From contig NZ_JAIEUI010000002.1 of NCBI RefSeq assembly GCF_022234545.1, forward strand, positions 186,001-250,000: DNA of 64,000 nucleotides, in the 5' to 3' direction. This stretch comes from Paenibacillus piscarius (GTDB taxonomy: Bacteria; Bacillota; Bacilli; Paenibacillales; Paenibacillaceae). A program made the position numbers and the translations under genes. The notes under the pieces were generated by a model. It was not told the origin of the DNA, searched no databases, and was given only the letters and a program-made list of their open reading frames with translations. Positions within the stretch are counted from its first letter, which is position 1; each line of letters opens with the position of its first letter. Positions 19,235-28,399 of the stretch are shown here, in pieces.

Positions 19235-20641
19235 TTATTCTACGGCTGCGTTCGCCTCATCCTGAATTTTCTGGAGTGCATCGCCCATCTTCTCAGGAGT
19301 TGTCTGTCCGCCGATCAGGCTCTGAATCTGAATATTACTGATTTCGGTGGTAACATCTGCCTGCACCAGAGAGTCGAACGCCGGGAATGATGATTTGGAG
19401 CTGTTCAGCACGGCAACTATCTCGCTCATCAGATCATCCGTGATGTTCTTATTCAGTACATCCTGATCGATCTTCATTGCCGGCAGGACGCCGTCTTCCA
19501 CCAGTCCGCGCAGCTGCATATCCTCATTGAACATATTCTTGATGAAGGATTTGACCGCTGCCAGCTTGCGCTCATCTTCACCTGCTGCAGCCGAGAAGCC
19601 ATATCCGTTATTCACATCACGCATCAGTGCTGTCTGGTCGCCTACTCCGCCCTCAACCGGCGGAATATTGAAGAAGCCGACCTTGCCAATCAGACCTTCG
19701 CCGGATTGCCCCGCCTTGAATACGGACGATTTCCAGGTGCCGTCATACATCAGAATCGCTTCACCGCTGGTGAACTGGGTTGTATATTCCGCATACTCGA
19801 ATCCGAGTTCGCCTTTCTTGAAATAACCTTTATCTACCCATTCTTTGTACTTCGCGAAGCCCTTGACGACATTCGGATCGTTCCACTTCGCTTCACCTGT
19901 AGCGAACTTCGCAGTCACATCCGGTCCGGCATAACGGGACCAGAGATGGTTGGCCAGCATCAGAGGTACCCAGCCTGCCTTGGAAGCGCCGGCCATCGGC
20001 ACCTTGCCGTCCGCCTTGATGTCAGCAAGCTGCTGCTCCAGCTCGGCGAAGGTCGCCGGAGCCTTCCAGCCCTTGCTGTTATAGTATTCTTTATTATAGA
20101 AGAAGCCTTCCCCAGAGCCGCCAATCGGCAGACCATAGATCTTCCCCTCATAGGTGAACGGATCCAGGTTGGTGAATTTATCCTTGATGCCTAATTCATC
20201 GAGAATCGGGGTCAGATCAAGCAGCTTGCCTTCCTTCGCATAAATCTTCGAGTCCGGGCTGCCGAACAGGTCGAAGATCTCCGGCGGATTGCCGGCGGCC
20301 ATTTCCCCGCGCAGCTTCTCTTTGCGGTTCACATCGGAGTCCACTCCATCCAGCTTGAAGGTAAGCCCTGGCACATCCCCTTGCACCTTGCCAACCACAT
20401 CCTCCAGAATAGCCAGACGCTTCTGTTTATCCGCTCCGACCTGTGTGTGGCGGATCGTCATTTCAAAGGGTTCCGTGTTTGCCGGCTGCTCTGTAGCCGC
20501 CGCATTGGTAGCAGCCGCTTCATTCGTGGCAGCTGGTTCGGCTTCCTTGTTAGGCGCATTATTTTTGCTGTCTCCACAGCCAGCCAACAGCGCCGAGCTT
20601 ACGAACATCAGGGACAACAGCAGTGTTAAGCTTTTTCTCAT
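19235..20641 (-). CDS. Extracellular sugar-binding lipoprotein
   Basis: 468 residues, SBP family 1. Lipoprotein signal MRKSLTLLLSLMFVSSALLAGC with lipobox LAGC (Cys22). An Ala/Glu/Asn/Thr-rich linker precedes the binding domain (FDLFGSPDSKIYAKEGKLLDLTPILDELG, YGLPIGGSGEGFFYNKEYYNSKG). It feeds the two permeases downstream. GGGAGGG precedes the ATG. It is first in an operon with the permeases, kinase and regulator. Confidence 0.92.
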   Translation of the reverse strand: MRKSLTLLLSLMFVSSALLAGCGDSKNNAPNKEAEPAATNEAAATNAAATEQPANTEPFEMTIRHTQVGADKQKRLAILEDVVGKVQGDVPGLTFKLDGVDSDVNRKEKLRGEMAAGNPPEIFDLFGSPDSKIYAKEGKLLDLTPILDELGIKDKFTNLDPFTYEGKIYGLPIGGSGEGFFYNKEYYNSKGWKAPATFAELEQQLADIKADGKVPMAGASKAGWVPLMLANHLWSRYAGPDVTAKFATGEAKWNDPNVVKGFAKYKEWVDKGYFKKGELGFEYAEYTTQFTSGEAILMYDGTWKSSVFKAGQSGEGLIGKVGFFNIPPVEGGVGDQTALMRDVNNGYGFSAAAGEDERKLAAVKSFIKNMFNEDMQLRGLVEDGVLPAMKIDQDVLNKNITDDLMSEIVAVLNSSKSSFPAFDSLVQADVTTEISNIQIQSLIGGQTTPEKMGDALQKIQDEANAAVE

Positions 20642-20684
20642 TACGGGTGACCCTCCCTATATAGTGGTTTCCCTTACAAGCTTA

Positions 20685-20713
20685 ATTATAGGAAATCACA
20701 TTTGTAATCGTAA
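20685..20713 (-). promoter_or_regulatory. Sigma-A promoter of the first sugar ABC operon
   Basis: -35 TTACGA (20713-20708), 17-bp spacer, -10 TATAAT (20690-20685) on the minus strand, about 44 bp before the SBP start codon. Confidence 0.65.
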
Positions 20714-20727
20714 GGTTAAGATTTATC

Positions 20728-20755
20728 TACAATAGGGATAAAATCCTCTATTGTA
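20728..20755. promoter_or_regulatory. 28-bp inverted repeat upstream of the SBP promoter
   Basis: TACAATAGGGAT and ATCC(T)CTATTGTA are inverted around AAA, with one unpaired base. It is centred about 63 bp before the predicted start, a usual place for an activator. The cognate AraC-type regulator of the operon is the obvious candidate. Confidence 0.5.
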
Positions 20756-20784
20756 AGCGGATTCTGTAAGGTTTCATAACATAA

Positions 20785-20820
20785 CAAAAAAGCGAAACTT
20801 CTCTTACAGAAGCTCCGCTT
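20785..20820 (-). terminator. Terminator of pflBA
   Basis: AAGCGGAGCTTCT / AGAAGTTTCGCTT stem with a 5-nt loop and TTTTTTG on the minus strand, 23 bp after pflA. Confidence 0.75.
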
Positions 20821-20842
20821 GCGTTCATGAAGGTGTATGAGG

Positions 20843-21580
20843 TTATACCAGAGCTGTCTGCAGGCGGCCTTCTTCAATCAACCGGTAGGCCCGCTGTACT
20901 TCTTCGTCCGAAGGAGTCTCCACCCCTTCAAGCTCATAGGCCCGACCAAGCTCTTTCCACTTGTAGATCCCCATAACATGATAAGGAAGGATTTCAAACT
21001 TCTCGACCCCGTTCAGCGTTCCGATGAACCGTCCCAGATTCCGCAGATCCTCTTCCTTATTATGAATGCCGGGAACATACACGTGGCGGACCCACATCTT
21101 ACGGTTATGATCGGATAACCAGCGGGCCAGCTTGAGCGTACGGTCATTGGATTTGCCGGTCAGCTTGATGTGCGCTTCATCATCAATATGCTTCAGATCC
21201 AGCAGCACCAGATCGGTCACATCCAGCAGATCGCTGATTTTGGAGCCGTCATTGTAGCCGTTTGTATCCAGGGTCGTATGCAGATTCCAGCGTTTCTTCA
21301 CTTCAGTGAACAGCTGCTTCACGAAATGGGCCTGCAGCGTAGGTTCTCCGCCGGACACGGTAAGTCCGCCGCCGGAGGTTTTATAGTAATTCAGGTAAGG
21401 TTCGATTTCCGCCAGAACATCTTCGACGGTCATCTCCTTGCCTTCATTGAGTTCCCATGTATCCGGGTTATGGCAATACTGGCACTTCAGCAGGCAGCCC
21501 TGCATAAACAGCACGAAGCGGATACCAGGGCCATCCACCGTTCCAAACGTTTCCAAAGAGTGGACATGTCCTTTAAGCAT
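20843..21580 (-). CDS. pflA: Pyruvate formate-lyase activating enzyme
   Basis: Radical SAM glycyl-radical activase, 245 residues. Cluster motif C-X3-C-X2-C is in QGCLLKCQYCHNPDTW. The N-terminus GHVHSLETFGTVDGPGIRFVLFMQG and the TVSGGEP motif match PflA. It installs the glycyl radical on PflB and would act only without oxygen. It lies 121 bp after pflB with a hairpin between; pflB and pflA probably form one unit. Confidence 0.96.
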   Translation of the reverse strand: MLKGHVHSLETFGTVDGPGIRFVLFMQGCLLKCQYCHNPDTWELNEGKEMTVEDVLAEIEPYLNYYKTSGGGLTVSGGEPTLQAHFVKQLFTEVKKRWNLHTTLDTNGYNDGSKISDLLDVTDLVLLDLKHIDDEAHIKLTGKSNDRTLKLARWLSDHNRKMWVRHVYVPGIHNKEEDLRNLGRFIGTLNGVEKFEILPYHVMGIYKWKELGRAYELEGVETPSDEEVQRAYRLIEEGRLQTALV

Positions 21581-21637
21581 GAGAGGTCATCCTTTCAAAA
21601 AAACTTAAAATTTTAATCAATTTTGAACAAGAGTGTA

Positions 21638-21657
21638 CCGCCCTCTTTCAAGGGCGG
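21638..21657 (-). other. Hairpin between pflB and pflA
   Basis: CCGCCCT / AGGGCGG, 6-nt loop, no T run. It would fit a processing or stabilising element that lowers pflA relative to pflB. Confidence 0.45.
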
Positions 21658-21701
21658 CAGCACTTGGGTTTATCTCAATTCTTCAAGAGCAGGAACACAG
21701 C

Positions 21702-23963
21702 TTACATGGAACTGTGGAACGTACGGTTGATAACGTCCATCTGTTGTTCACGGGTCAGCTTGATGAAGTTAACGGCATAGCCGGATACGCGGATGGTCAA
21801 TTGCGGGTAGTTCTCAGGGTGATCCATTGCGTCAAGCAGCTGCTCACGGTTAAATACGTTAACGTTCAAGTGCTGAGCGTTATTGTGGAAATATCCGTCC
21901 ATCATGAATACCAGATTAGACTTACGGGATTCTTCATCCTTACCCAGTGCCTTAGGCACGATAGAGAAGGTATTGGAGATACCGTCTTGAGCGTCGGAAT
22001 AAGGCAGCTTGGCAACAGAGTTCAGGGATGCCAGAGCGCCCTTCTTGTCGCGTCCGTGCATTGGGTTCGCACCAGGAGCGAACGGTTCACCCTTCTTACG
22101 TCCGTCAGGAGTAGTACCGGTCTTCTTACCATATACCACGTTGGAAGTAATAGTCAGTACGGATTGAGTCGGTACTGCATCACGGTAAGTCTTATTCTTG
22201 CGGATCATCGACATGAAGGTCTCAACCAGCTCAACTGCGATACTGTCAACAGCGTCGTCGTTGTTACCGTAGCAAGGGAATTCACCCTCAGTTTCGAAGT
22301 CGATGGCAATGCCTTCTTCGTTGCGGATTGGTTTAACCTTCGCGTATTTGATTGCGCTCAGGGAGTCAGCGGCAACAGACAGACCAGCGATACCGCAAGC
22401 CATTGTACGCAGAATGTCGCGGTCATGCAGCGCCATTTCAATACGTTCGTAAGAATATTTGTCATGCATATAGTGAATGATGTTCAGCGTGTTGACATAA
22501 GTCTTAGCGAGCCATTCCATCATCGGTTTGAAGCGTTTCATCACTTCATCATAATCCAGGTATTCGGAAGTAATCGCAGGATACTCAGGACCTACCTGAA
22601 CACCGGATTTCTCATCTTTACCGCCGTTGATTGCATACAGCAGAGCTTTGGCCAGGTTGGCGCGGGCTCCGAAGAACTGCATTTGCTTACCGATACGCAT
22701 TGGCGATACGCAGCAGGCAATTGCATAATCATCACCCCAGTATGGACGCATTACGTCATCGTTCTCATATTGGATAGCACTTGTCTCAATGGATACCTTG
22801 GCACAGAATTTCTTGAAGTTCTCAGGCAGCTTCTCGGACCACAGTACAGTCAGGTTCGGTTCTGGTGCAGGACCCAGGTTGTACAGGGTGTGCAGGAAGC
22901 GGAAGCTGTTCTTCGTTACGCGTGTAGTTCCATCCTCAGCCATACCGCCGATGGATTCAGTAACCCAGGTAGGGTCACCGGAGAACAGATCATTATAGTC
23001 AGGCGTACGCAGGAATTTCACGATACGCAGCTTCATTACGAAATGGTCAACGATTTCCTGAGCTTGTTCTTCAGTAAGAGTACCTTCTTCGAAGTCGCGT
23101 TGTACATAAATATCAAGGAAGGAGGATACGCGTCCAAGGGACATTGCCGCACCGTTCTGCTCTTTAACTGCTGCCAGATAACCGAAGTATACCCATTGTG
23201 TAGCTTCTTTGAAGTTCACAGCCGGCTTGGAAATATCCATTCCGTGAGCTGCAGCCATCTGCTTCAGTTCGCCCAGAGCGCGGATCTGCTCGGACAATTC
23301 TTCACGAAGGCGGATCACATCTTCCGTCATGGAATCCACTTCAAGCTCAGCCAGTTGGTGTTTCTTGTCTTTGATCAGGAAATCAATACCGTACAGAGCA
23401 ATACGGCGGTAGTCGCCGATAATACGTCCGCGTCCGTAAGCATCAGGAAGGCCTGTAATTACGCCGGATTTACGCACTGCTCTCATATCTGGTGTATATG
23501 CATCAAATACGCCTTGGTTATGCGTTTTGCGGATATTCGTGAACATGTCAACGATATTCTGCGGAAGCTCGAAGCCGTATGCCTTAGTGGCATCGATCAT
23601 CATCTTAATGCCGCCGAATGGTTGAATGGAACGTTTGAACGGAGCATCAGTCTGAACGCCGACAATCTGTTCTTTGTCCTTGTCAATGTAGCCAGGAGCG
23701 TGGGAAGTGATTGTGGAGACTGTGTCGAGGGATACATCCCACACGCCGCCTCTTTCTCTTTCTTCCTTGCTCAGCTGGGAGATAATCTTCCACAGTTCAG
23801 TTGTATTATTAGTAGGACCAACGAGGAAATCTTCGTTTCCTTCATAAGGCTTGATGTTCTTAGCGATAAAGTTATTAACGTCAACTTTCTTGGACCAAGA
23901 ACCTTTCACAAAACTTCTCCAACCTGACTTCAGTTCCTGTACTTCTTTTTCAATCACCGACAT
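21702..23963 (-). CDS. pflB: Formate C-acetyltransferase (pyruvate formate-lyase)
   Basis: Converts pyruvate and CoA to acetyl-CoA and formate in anaerobic mixed-acid fermentation. 753 residues. The active-site Cys-Cys pair is in [11 protein letters not shown] near residue 417, and the glycyl-radical loop RVSGYAVNF is near residue 728, close to the C-terminus. ATG 23963 ([11 protein letters not shown]) has GGAGGG 7 bp upstream; the in-frame ATG at 23978 would overlap that site. Tandem Fnr boxes and a -10 lie in the 262 bp upstream. Confidence 0.97.
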   Translation of the reverse strand: MSVIEKEVQELKSGWRSFVKGSWSKKVDVNNFIAKNIKPYEGNEDFLVGPTNNTTELWKIISQLSKEERERGGVWDVSLDTVSTITSHAPGYIDKDKEQIVGVQTDAPFKRSIQPFGGIKMMIDATKAYGFELPQNIVDMFTNIRKTHNQGVFDAYTPDMRAVRKSGVITGLPDAYGRGRIIGDYRRIALYGIDFLIKDKKHQLAELEVDSMTEDVIRLREELSEQIRALGELKQMAAAHGMDISKPAVNFKEATQWVYFGYLAAVKEQNGAAMSLGRVSSFLDIYVQRDFEEGTLTEEQAQEIVDHFVMKLRIVKFLRTPDYNDLFSGDPTWVTESIGGMAEDGTTRVTKNSFRFLHTLYNLGPAPEPNLTVLWSEKLPENFKKFCAKVSIETSAIQYENDDVMRPYWGDDYAIACCVSPMRIGKQMQFFGARANLAKALLYAINGGKDEKSGVQVGPEYPAITSEYLDYDEVMKRFKPMMEWLAKTYVNTLNIIHYMHDKYSYERIEMALHDRDILRTMACGIAGLSVAADSLSAIKYAKVKPIRNEEGIAIDFETEGEFPCYGNNDDAVDSIAVELVETFMSMIRKNKTYRDAVPTQSVLTITSNVVYGKKTGTTPDGRKKGEPFAPGANPMHGRDKKGALASLNSVAKLPYSDAQDGISNTFSIVPKALGKDEESRKSNLVFMMDGYFHNNAQHLNVNVFNREQLLDAMDHPENYPQLTIRVSGYAVNFIKLTREQQMDVINRTFHSSM

Positions 23964-24107
23964 GCTAAATCCCTCCATTTATATTTAAGTATATTTGTAG
24001 AGATCGCGGGCTTGAAGGTTGATCCCGTGTCTCGTGATCCCTTGGCTATTAGTTGTTATAAAATTCACAATCGCAGCTTTATAACGGGGATCGTTGTTTA
24101 TATAAAC

Positions 24108-24171
24108 ATTTTAGTTTATTTTCTGAAAAAGGACTGTGACAAATATCACTCTTCCGGTGATATTTGTCACT
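24108..24171 (-). promoter_or_regulatory. pflB promoter with tandem Fnr boxes
   Basis: Box 1 TGTGACAAATATCACT (24135-24150) matches TGTGA-N6-TCACT. Box 2 GGTGATATTTGTCACT (24156-24171) follows with centres 21 bp apart. A -10 TAAAAT is at 24113-24108, placing box 1 about 41.5 bp before the start, the classical position for Fnr activation in Bacillus. The two boxes are inverted copies and together form a 14-bp-arm hairpin, which may also end adhE transcripts. Confidence 0.78.
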
Positions 24172-24225
24172 TCCAGCCAGTCCCATATTAACCTTTAACC
24201 TTATTCTTTGCCAGCCAACCGTTAA

Positions 24226-26847
24226 TTAGTTGTCAAACTTTCCGTAGAATGCATTGCGGTATACATCAGCAAGCTCAGATACCAGCGGCATTTTCGGGTT
24301 AGCTGTTGTGCATTGGTCTTCAAATGCACGGTCAGCCAGGTAATCTACGCGGGATTCGAAGTCCTTAGGATCGAAGCCAAGGGCCGAGAACGATTCTTCG
24401 ATGCCGAGCTTCTTGTTCATATCACGGATGGCATTGATCAGGCTGGTAACGCCCTCTTCAGTTGTCCGTGCAGGCAATCCCAGAATACGTGCGATTTCAG
24501 CATACCGCTCGTCAGCCACAAAGTGCGAGTATTTAGGGAACGAAGCGAACTTCGTAGGCTTCTTGGCATTGTAGCGGATGACATGCGGCATCAGGATTGC
24601 ATTGGTACGGCCATGCGCTGTGTGGTACTGTCCGCCCCATTTGTGCGCCAAGCTGTGGTTAATACCCAGGAATGCATTGGCGAAGGCCATACCGGCAAGC
24701 GTCGATGCGTTGTGCATTTTCTCGCGGGCAAGCTTGTCGCCGGTCAGTGCAGATTTTTCCAGCCACTGGAAGACCAGCTGAATGGCTTTGATCGCCAGAC
24801 CATCGGTATAATCGCTGGCCATTACCGATACGTAAGCTTCAATTGCATGAGTCAGTACGTCCATACCTGTATCGGCTACTGCAGTTTTTGGCAAGCTGTA
24901 TACGAACTCAGGATCAATGATCGCCACGTCTGGAGTCAGCTCATAGTCAGCCAGCGGGTACTTGGTATTATTCGCAGTGGTCTTATCTGTAATAACCGCG
25001 AACGAGGTCACTTCCGAACCTGTACCTGAAGTTGTAGGAATCGCTACGAATTTCGCTTTGTTGCCGAGCTTAGGGAATTTGTATACGCGTTTGCGGATAT
25101 CCATGAACTTCTGCTTCAGACCGTTAAAGTCTGCATCCGGGTGTTCATAGAATAGCCACATTCCCTTGGCAGCATCCATTGGTGAACCGCCGCCGAGTGC
25201 GATGATGCAGTCCGGCTGGAATCTGTTCATCATGGCAGTACCTTTTTCTACAGTAGTAGTCGACGGGTCCGGTTCAACTTCCGAGAACACTTCGATCGCT
25301 ACCGGAGTCTGGCGTTGGCGCAGATAATGCTCCACTCTTTCAACATAACCCAGCTTCACCATCATCGGGTCAGTGATAATTGCTACGCGTGTAATGTCAG
25401 GCATTTTGGCCAGATACTGAGTGGCGCCCTTCTCGAAGTAGATCTTGTCAGGTACTTTAAACCATTGCATATTCACGGTACGACGGTTCACCCTTTTCAC
25501 GTTGATCAGATTAATTGCTGTTACGTTCTGCGATACAGAGTTGCGTCCGTAAGATCCGCAGCCCAGTGTCAGTGAAGGGATATTCGTGTTGTAAATATCG
25601 CCGATTGCGCCGTGTGTGGAAGGCGAGTTGACGAGGATACGTCCGGTCTGCAGACGATTCGAGAACTTCATAATCACTTCTTCGTTATTCGAGTGGATCG
25701 CCGAGCTGTGGCCCATGCCGCCGAATTCAACAACCTGAGCTGCGCGTTCGATTCCCTGGTCAGCGTTCTTCACCTTGTAGCAGGCCAGAACCGGGCTCAG
25801 CTTCTCAGCGGACAGCGGATACTTGGTACCTACGCCTTCAAGCTCAGCCACCAGAATCTTCGTTCCGGCAGGAACCTGAATGCCGCACATTTCCGCAATC
25901 TTCATTGCCGACTGGCCGACGATGGCCGGGTTAACCGCACATTTCTCAACGTTCATTGCGCCGTTTGTCAGCTTGGCAGCTTCTTCTTTGTTCACGAAGT
26001 AGCAGCCGTTCGCAATCATCTTCTTCTTCACTTGGTCGAAGATAGCTTCTTCAATAATAACCGCCTGCTCCGAAGCACAGATCATACCATGGTCGAAGGA
26101 TTTCGACAGGATAATGTCGGTTACGGCCTGATCAATGTCTGCACTCTTCTCAATGAAGGCAGGCACGTTACCAGGACCTACGCCGAGTGCCGGCTTGCCG
26201 CAGCTGTAAGCTGCTTTAACCATTGCCGAACCGCCTGTTGCCAGGATCAGTGCAACGTCCGGATTGTTCATCAGTGCGTTTGTTTTGTCCATGGTCGGAA
26301 GCTCGATCCATTGGATGAAGTTCTCAGGAGCGCCGGCTTTTACGCCTGCATCATGCAGAATTTTGGCGGCTGCCGCACTGCACTCTTGCGCTGAAGGGTG
26401 GAAACCGAATATAATAGGGTTACGTGTCTTTGCGGAAATCAATGCCTTGAACATCGTGGTGGATGTTGGGTTGGTTACCGGTGTAATACCCATGATGATG
26501 CCGACCGGTTCGGCAATCTTCTGGAAGCTGTCGTACGCGTTATCCTCAATAACGCCTACTGTCTTGTCGTACTTAATTCCGTGCCAGATATATTCAGTGG
26601 AGAAGATATTCTTCGTAATTTTGTCTTCGTAGACACCGCGGCCTGTTTCTTCAACAGCCAGCTTAGCCAGGTACATGTGCTTGTCGAGTCCGGCAAGTGC
26701 CATTGCATGAACGATTGCGTCAGTCTGCTCTTGATCCAGGCCCATGAACGCTTCGTGGGCTTTCTTTGCTTTATCCACCAAAGTCTGAATATATTCTTCA
26801 GCGGTGGTCTGTTTCACTTGGGCGGCGACTTCGTTTTTAACTGCCAT
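24226..26847 (-). CDS. adhE: Bifunctional acetaldehyde-CoA / alcohol dehydrogenase
   Basis: 873 residues. N-terminal ALDH-like domain (about 1-440) with the catalytic Cys in HGMICASEQAVI reduces acetyl-CoA to acetaldehyde. The C-terminal iron-containing ADH domain (about 450-873; GGGSPMDAAKGMW, FLGINHSLAHKWGGQYHTAHGR with metal-ligand histidines) makes ethanol and regenerates NAD+. The start has AGGAGGACGAGGGAG directly upstream. It is next to and codirectional with pflBA, which supplies acetyl-CoA. Confidence 0.97.
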   Translation of the reverse strand: MAVKNEVAAQVKQTTAEEYIQTLVDKAKKAHEAFMGLDQEQTDAIVHAMALAGLDKHMYLAKLAVEETGRGVYEDKITKNIFSTEYIWHGIKYDKTVGVIEDNAYDSFQKIAEPVGIIMGITPVTNPTSTTMFKALISAKTRNPIIFGFHPSAQECSAAAAKILHDAGVKAGAPENFIQWIELPTMDKTNALMNNPDVALILATGGSAMVKAAYSCGKPALGVGPGNVPAFIEKSADIDQAVTDIILSKSFDHGMICASEQAVIIEEAIFDQVKKKMIANGCYFVNKEEAAKLTNGAMNVEKCAVNPAIVGQSAMKIAEMCGIQVPAGTKILVAELEGVGTKYPLSAEKLSPVLACYKVKNADQGIERAAQVVEFGGMGHSSAIHSNNEEVIMKFSNRLQTGRILVNSPSTHGAIGDIYNTNIPSLTLGCGSYGRNSVSQNVTAINLINVKRVNRRTVNMQWFKVPDKIYFEKGATQYLAKMPDITRVAIITDPMMVKLGYVERVEHYLRQRQTPVAIEVFSEVEPDPSTTTVEKGTAMMNRFQPDCIIALGGGSPMDAAKGMWLFYEHPDADFNGLKQKFMDIRKRVYKFPKLGNKAKFVAIPTTSGTGSEVTSFAVITDKTTANNTKYPLADYELTPDVAIIDPEFVYSLPKTAVADTGMDVLTHAIEAYVSVMASDYTDGLAIKAIQLVFQWLEKSALTGDKLAREKMHNASTLAGMAFANAFLGINHSLAHKWGGQYHTAHGRTNAILMPHVIRYNAKKPTKFASFPKYSHFVADERYAEIARILGLPARTTEEGVTSLINAIRDMNKKLGIEESFSALGFDPKDFESRVDYLADRAFEDQCTTANPKMPLVSELADVYRNAFYGKFDN

Positions 26848-26895
26848 CTCCCTCGTCCTCCTGTCAATTTTTAGGTTGTTTTTCTCTACACACTT

Positions 26896-26939
26896 ATCTT
26901 AACACATCCGCTCCACCTTGTATAGTGAAATCTTTCACA
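26896..26939 (-). promoter_or_regulatory. adhE promoter with Fnr box
   Basis: TGTGAAAGATTTCACT (minus, 26939-26924) is an exact TGTGA-N6-TCACT box. A weak -10 TAAGAT (26901-26896) puts the box about 42.5 bp before the start. Confidence 0.68.
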
Positions 26940-26966
26940 AAGTATAAAGTTTTTTTTGATTCTTTT

Positions 26967-26980
26967 TCAAAGCGCTTTCA
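26967..26980 (-). promoter_or_regulatory. cre-like site upstream of adhE
   Basis: Minus strand TGAAAGCGCTTTGA agrees with the CcpA consensus WTGNAANCGNWNNCW except for one position. It lies just upstream of the Fnr box, suggesting joint carbon and oxygen control. Confidence 0.45.
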
Positions 26981-27302
26981 TTCGATCATTTGCCTCCACA
27001 TATTCCATATACTATGTAATATTTAAGTGAATTTTGTCTAATCTGCGAACGGATATCGTCCGGTTACAGCACGACAGAGCCTGAATTCTCTTTTACTGGG
27101 AGGAATAGGGGTTAGGTTGGGCTTGCTGGGCGGGGAGAACGTATGTCTGAACAGCCATGCTCGGCCGGGGGTATCTGGCATGGTGAGGCTGGGGGAGTTC
27201 GGCATGCTCTGGCCGGGAGGCCGTCCCTTCTCCCCCAATGGTTCTGCCGGAAGTGTTCCGGTTGCGGAAAGTGGAGGGGCGGTGCTGAGGGAGCTGTAAG
27301 AG

Positions 27303-27527
27303 GTGCACTAATGCACTTGATTTCAGTGGATGTAGGCGGATGAACCGAATGAAGGGTATTAATACACTTGATTTCAGCAAATGTCACCAGACGAGCTAAA
27401 TATAGTGCATTTATACACTTGATTTCAGCGAACGCAGCCAATTGTGCTAATTGAGGCGTATTTATACACTTGATTTCACTAAACAGAGCTAATGCCCCCG
27501 GCTCAGGTGCACTAATGTACCTGAGCC
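27303..27527. repeat. 51-bp direct repeat block
   Basis: The core CACTTGATTTCA recurs at 27314, 27365, 27416 and 27467, a strict 51-bp period, each preceded by a TGCAYTWATACA-like segment; the interspersed bases vary. A partial fifth unit forms the hairpin GGCTCAGGT / ACCTGAGCC (27500-27527) just after the orphan gene. On the minus strand the repeats read in frame as 17-residue units containing EIKCIN. From 27040 to 27302 I see no gene, only GC-rich unique DNA. Confidence 0.75.
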
Positions 27528-27536
27528 GCTTCAATA

Positions 27537-28172
27537 TTACCGCTCCCCGCCACCGCCATCATCCAGAGCACTGAGCATCCGGTTCCAGGCGCTGAAGGGA
27601 AAGTCGGGATTGTCCGCACTGCGCAGCGAATAAGCGTCCTCCCCTTCGCAGACCCAACCGTAATTCGGCCGCTCGTGCCAGCGGCGGTCCAGCCTGTCCC
27701 ACAGAGATGGATTGGCGAGCAGCGGATGTGCAGGCCATGCGCCCAGCTCGTCTGCGGAATAGAGCCCCGACAGCTGGCGCATCTCCATCCCCCGCCGGAC
27801 AATTGCTTCCAGCTCTGCGGAGGATTCATAGCCTACGAAGCGCTGAAGCAGCAGGGCTGGAATCCACTCCGGCACGCCTGCCCGCGCAGCAGTCCGCTTT
27901 GTCAGCCGCTCCCACTCGTCCATTCGCAGGACAAACGGGTGAAAATGCGCCTCGTCGTCCCAGGCGATTTCGATCTGCTCCCCGTCTTCGTCCTCCAGCA
28001 TCAGTGAGATGTAGGCGAAGTCATCACCTGTATCCAGCACCAGGCTTACCTCATCCGTCACCGGCAGCCGGACCGGCTCTTCCTCCAGCTCCGGATAGGC
28101 AAAATCGTCCTGGAGCCGCCATTCGTATCGGGCCCAGAATGTCTTGTCGTGCGCAAGCGTAAGATCCAGCAT
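27537..28172 (-). CDS. Hypothetical acidic protein
   Basis: 211 residues, no recognised family. No signal peptide or membrane segment. The N-terminal half is rich in Asp/Glu (LEEEPVRLP, LEDEDGEQIEIAWDDEAHFHPF) and Trp occurs throughout; the second half ends in a Gly/Asp tail. AGGAGG lies 10 bp before the ATG, and coding-like composition runs the full length, so the gene is probably real. It is boxed in by the 51-bp repeat block downstream and a 7-bp tandem repeat upstream, with no operon partner. Confidence 0.7.
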   Translation of the reverse strand: MLDLTLAHDKTFWARYEWRLQDDFAYPELEEEPVRLPVTDEVSLVLDTGDDFAYISLMLEDEDGEQIEIAWDDEAHFHPFVLRMDEWERLTKRTAARAGVPEWIPALLLQRFVGYESSAELEAIVRRGMEMRQLSGLYSADELGAWPAHPLLANPSLWDRLDRRWHERPNYGWVCEGEDAYSLRSADNPDFPFSAWNRMLSALDDGGGGER

Positions 28173-28190
28173 GAAGAGGATACCTCCTAG

Positions 28191-28240
28191 TCAGTTGTCA
28201 GTTGTCAGTTGTCAGTTGTCAGTTGTCAGTTGTCAGTTGT
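28191..28240. repeat. 7-bp tandem repeat (TCAGTTG)x7
   Basis: Seven perfect consecutive copies of TCAGTTG start at 28191. They end about 18 bp upstream of the orphan gene's start codon, right at its leader, and could change length by slippage. Confidence 0.95.
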
Positions 28241-28312
28241 TACCTCTCTTGATCATGCCAAAGGATCAGCGCTGAAGTCAAGGAGTGCCGGACCAGCCGC
28301 AACAAGCGCAAA

Positions 28313-28340
28313 CGGGGAGAACGCATCACTGCGCTCCCCC
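28313..28340 (-). terminator. Hairpin after the second SBP gene
   Basis: GGGGAGCGCA / TGCGTTCTCCCC on the minus strand with a 4-nt loop, about 60 bp after the SBP stop; only a short T tract follows. Confidence 0.4.
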
Positions 28341-28399
28341 CGCTTACTGCTGCTCCTCCCATACGGGAGGGGCGCCCACTCACCTTATCTGCGTCACTT

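Noticed and set aside
21633..23927. A 764-codon open frame on the plus strand opposite pflB
   Set aside because: It mirrors the codon register of pflB, a strongly biased gene, has no ribosome site, and reads as Cys/His/Arg-rich nonsense. pflB on the minus strand has all family motifs.
27303..27527. CRISPR array suggested by regular spacing of the repeats
   Set aside because: The 51-bp repeats are degenerate, cores are only about 12 bp, the intervening DNA is not spacer-like, and no cas gene is nearby.
27112..27534. A 140-codon minus-strand frame across the 51-bp repeats
   Set aside because: Its reading depends on a repeat whose period happens to be divisible by three; no ribosome site, and the C-terminal half is Pro/Ser/Arg-rich filler from GC-rich DNA. 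Kept as a repeat, not a gene.
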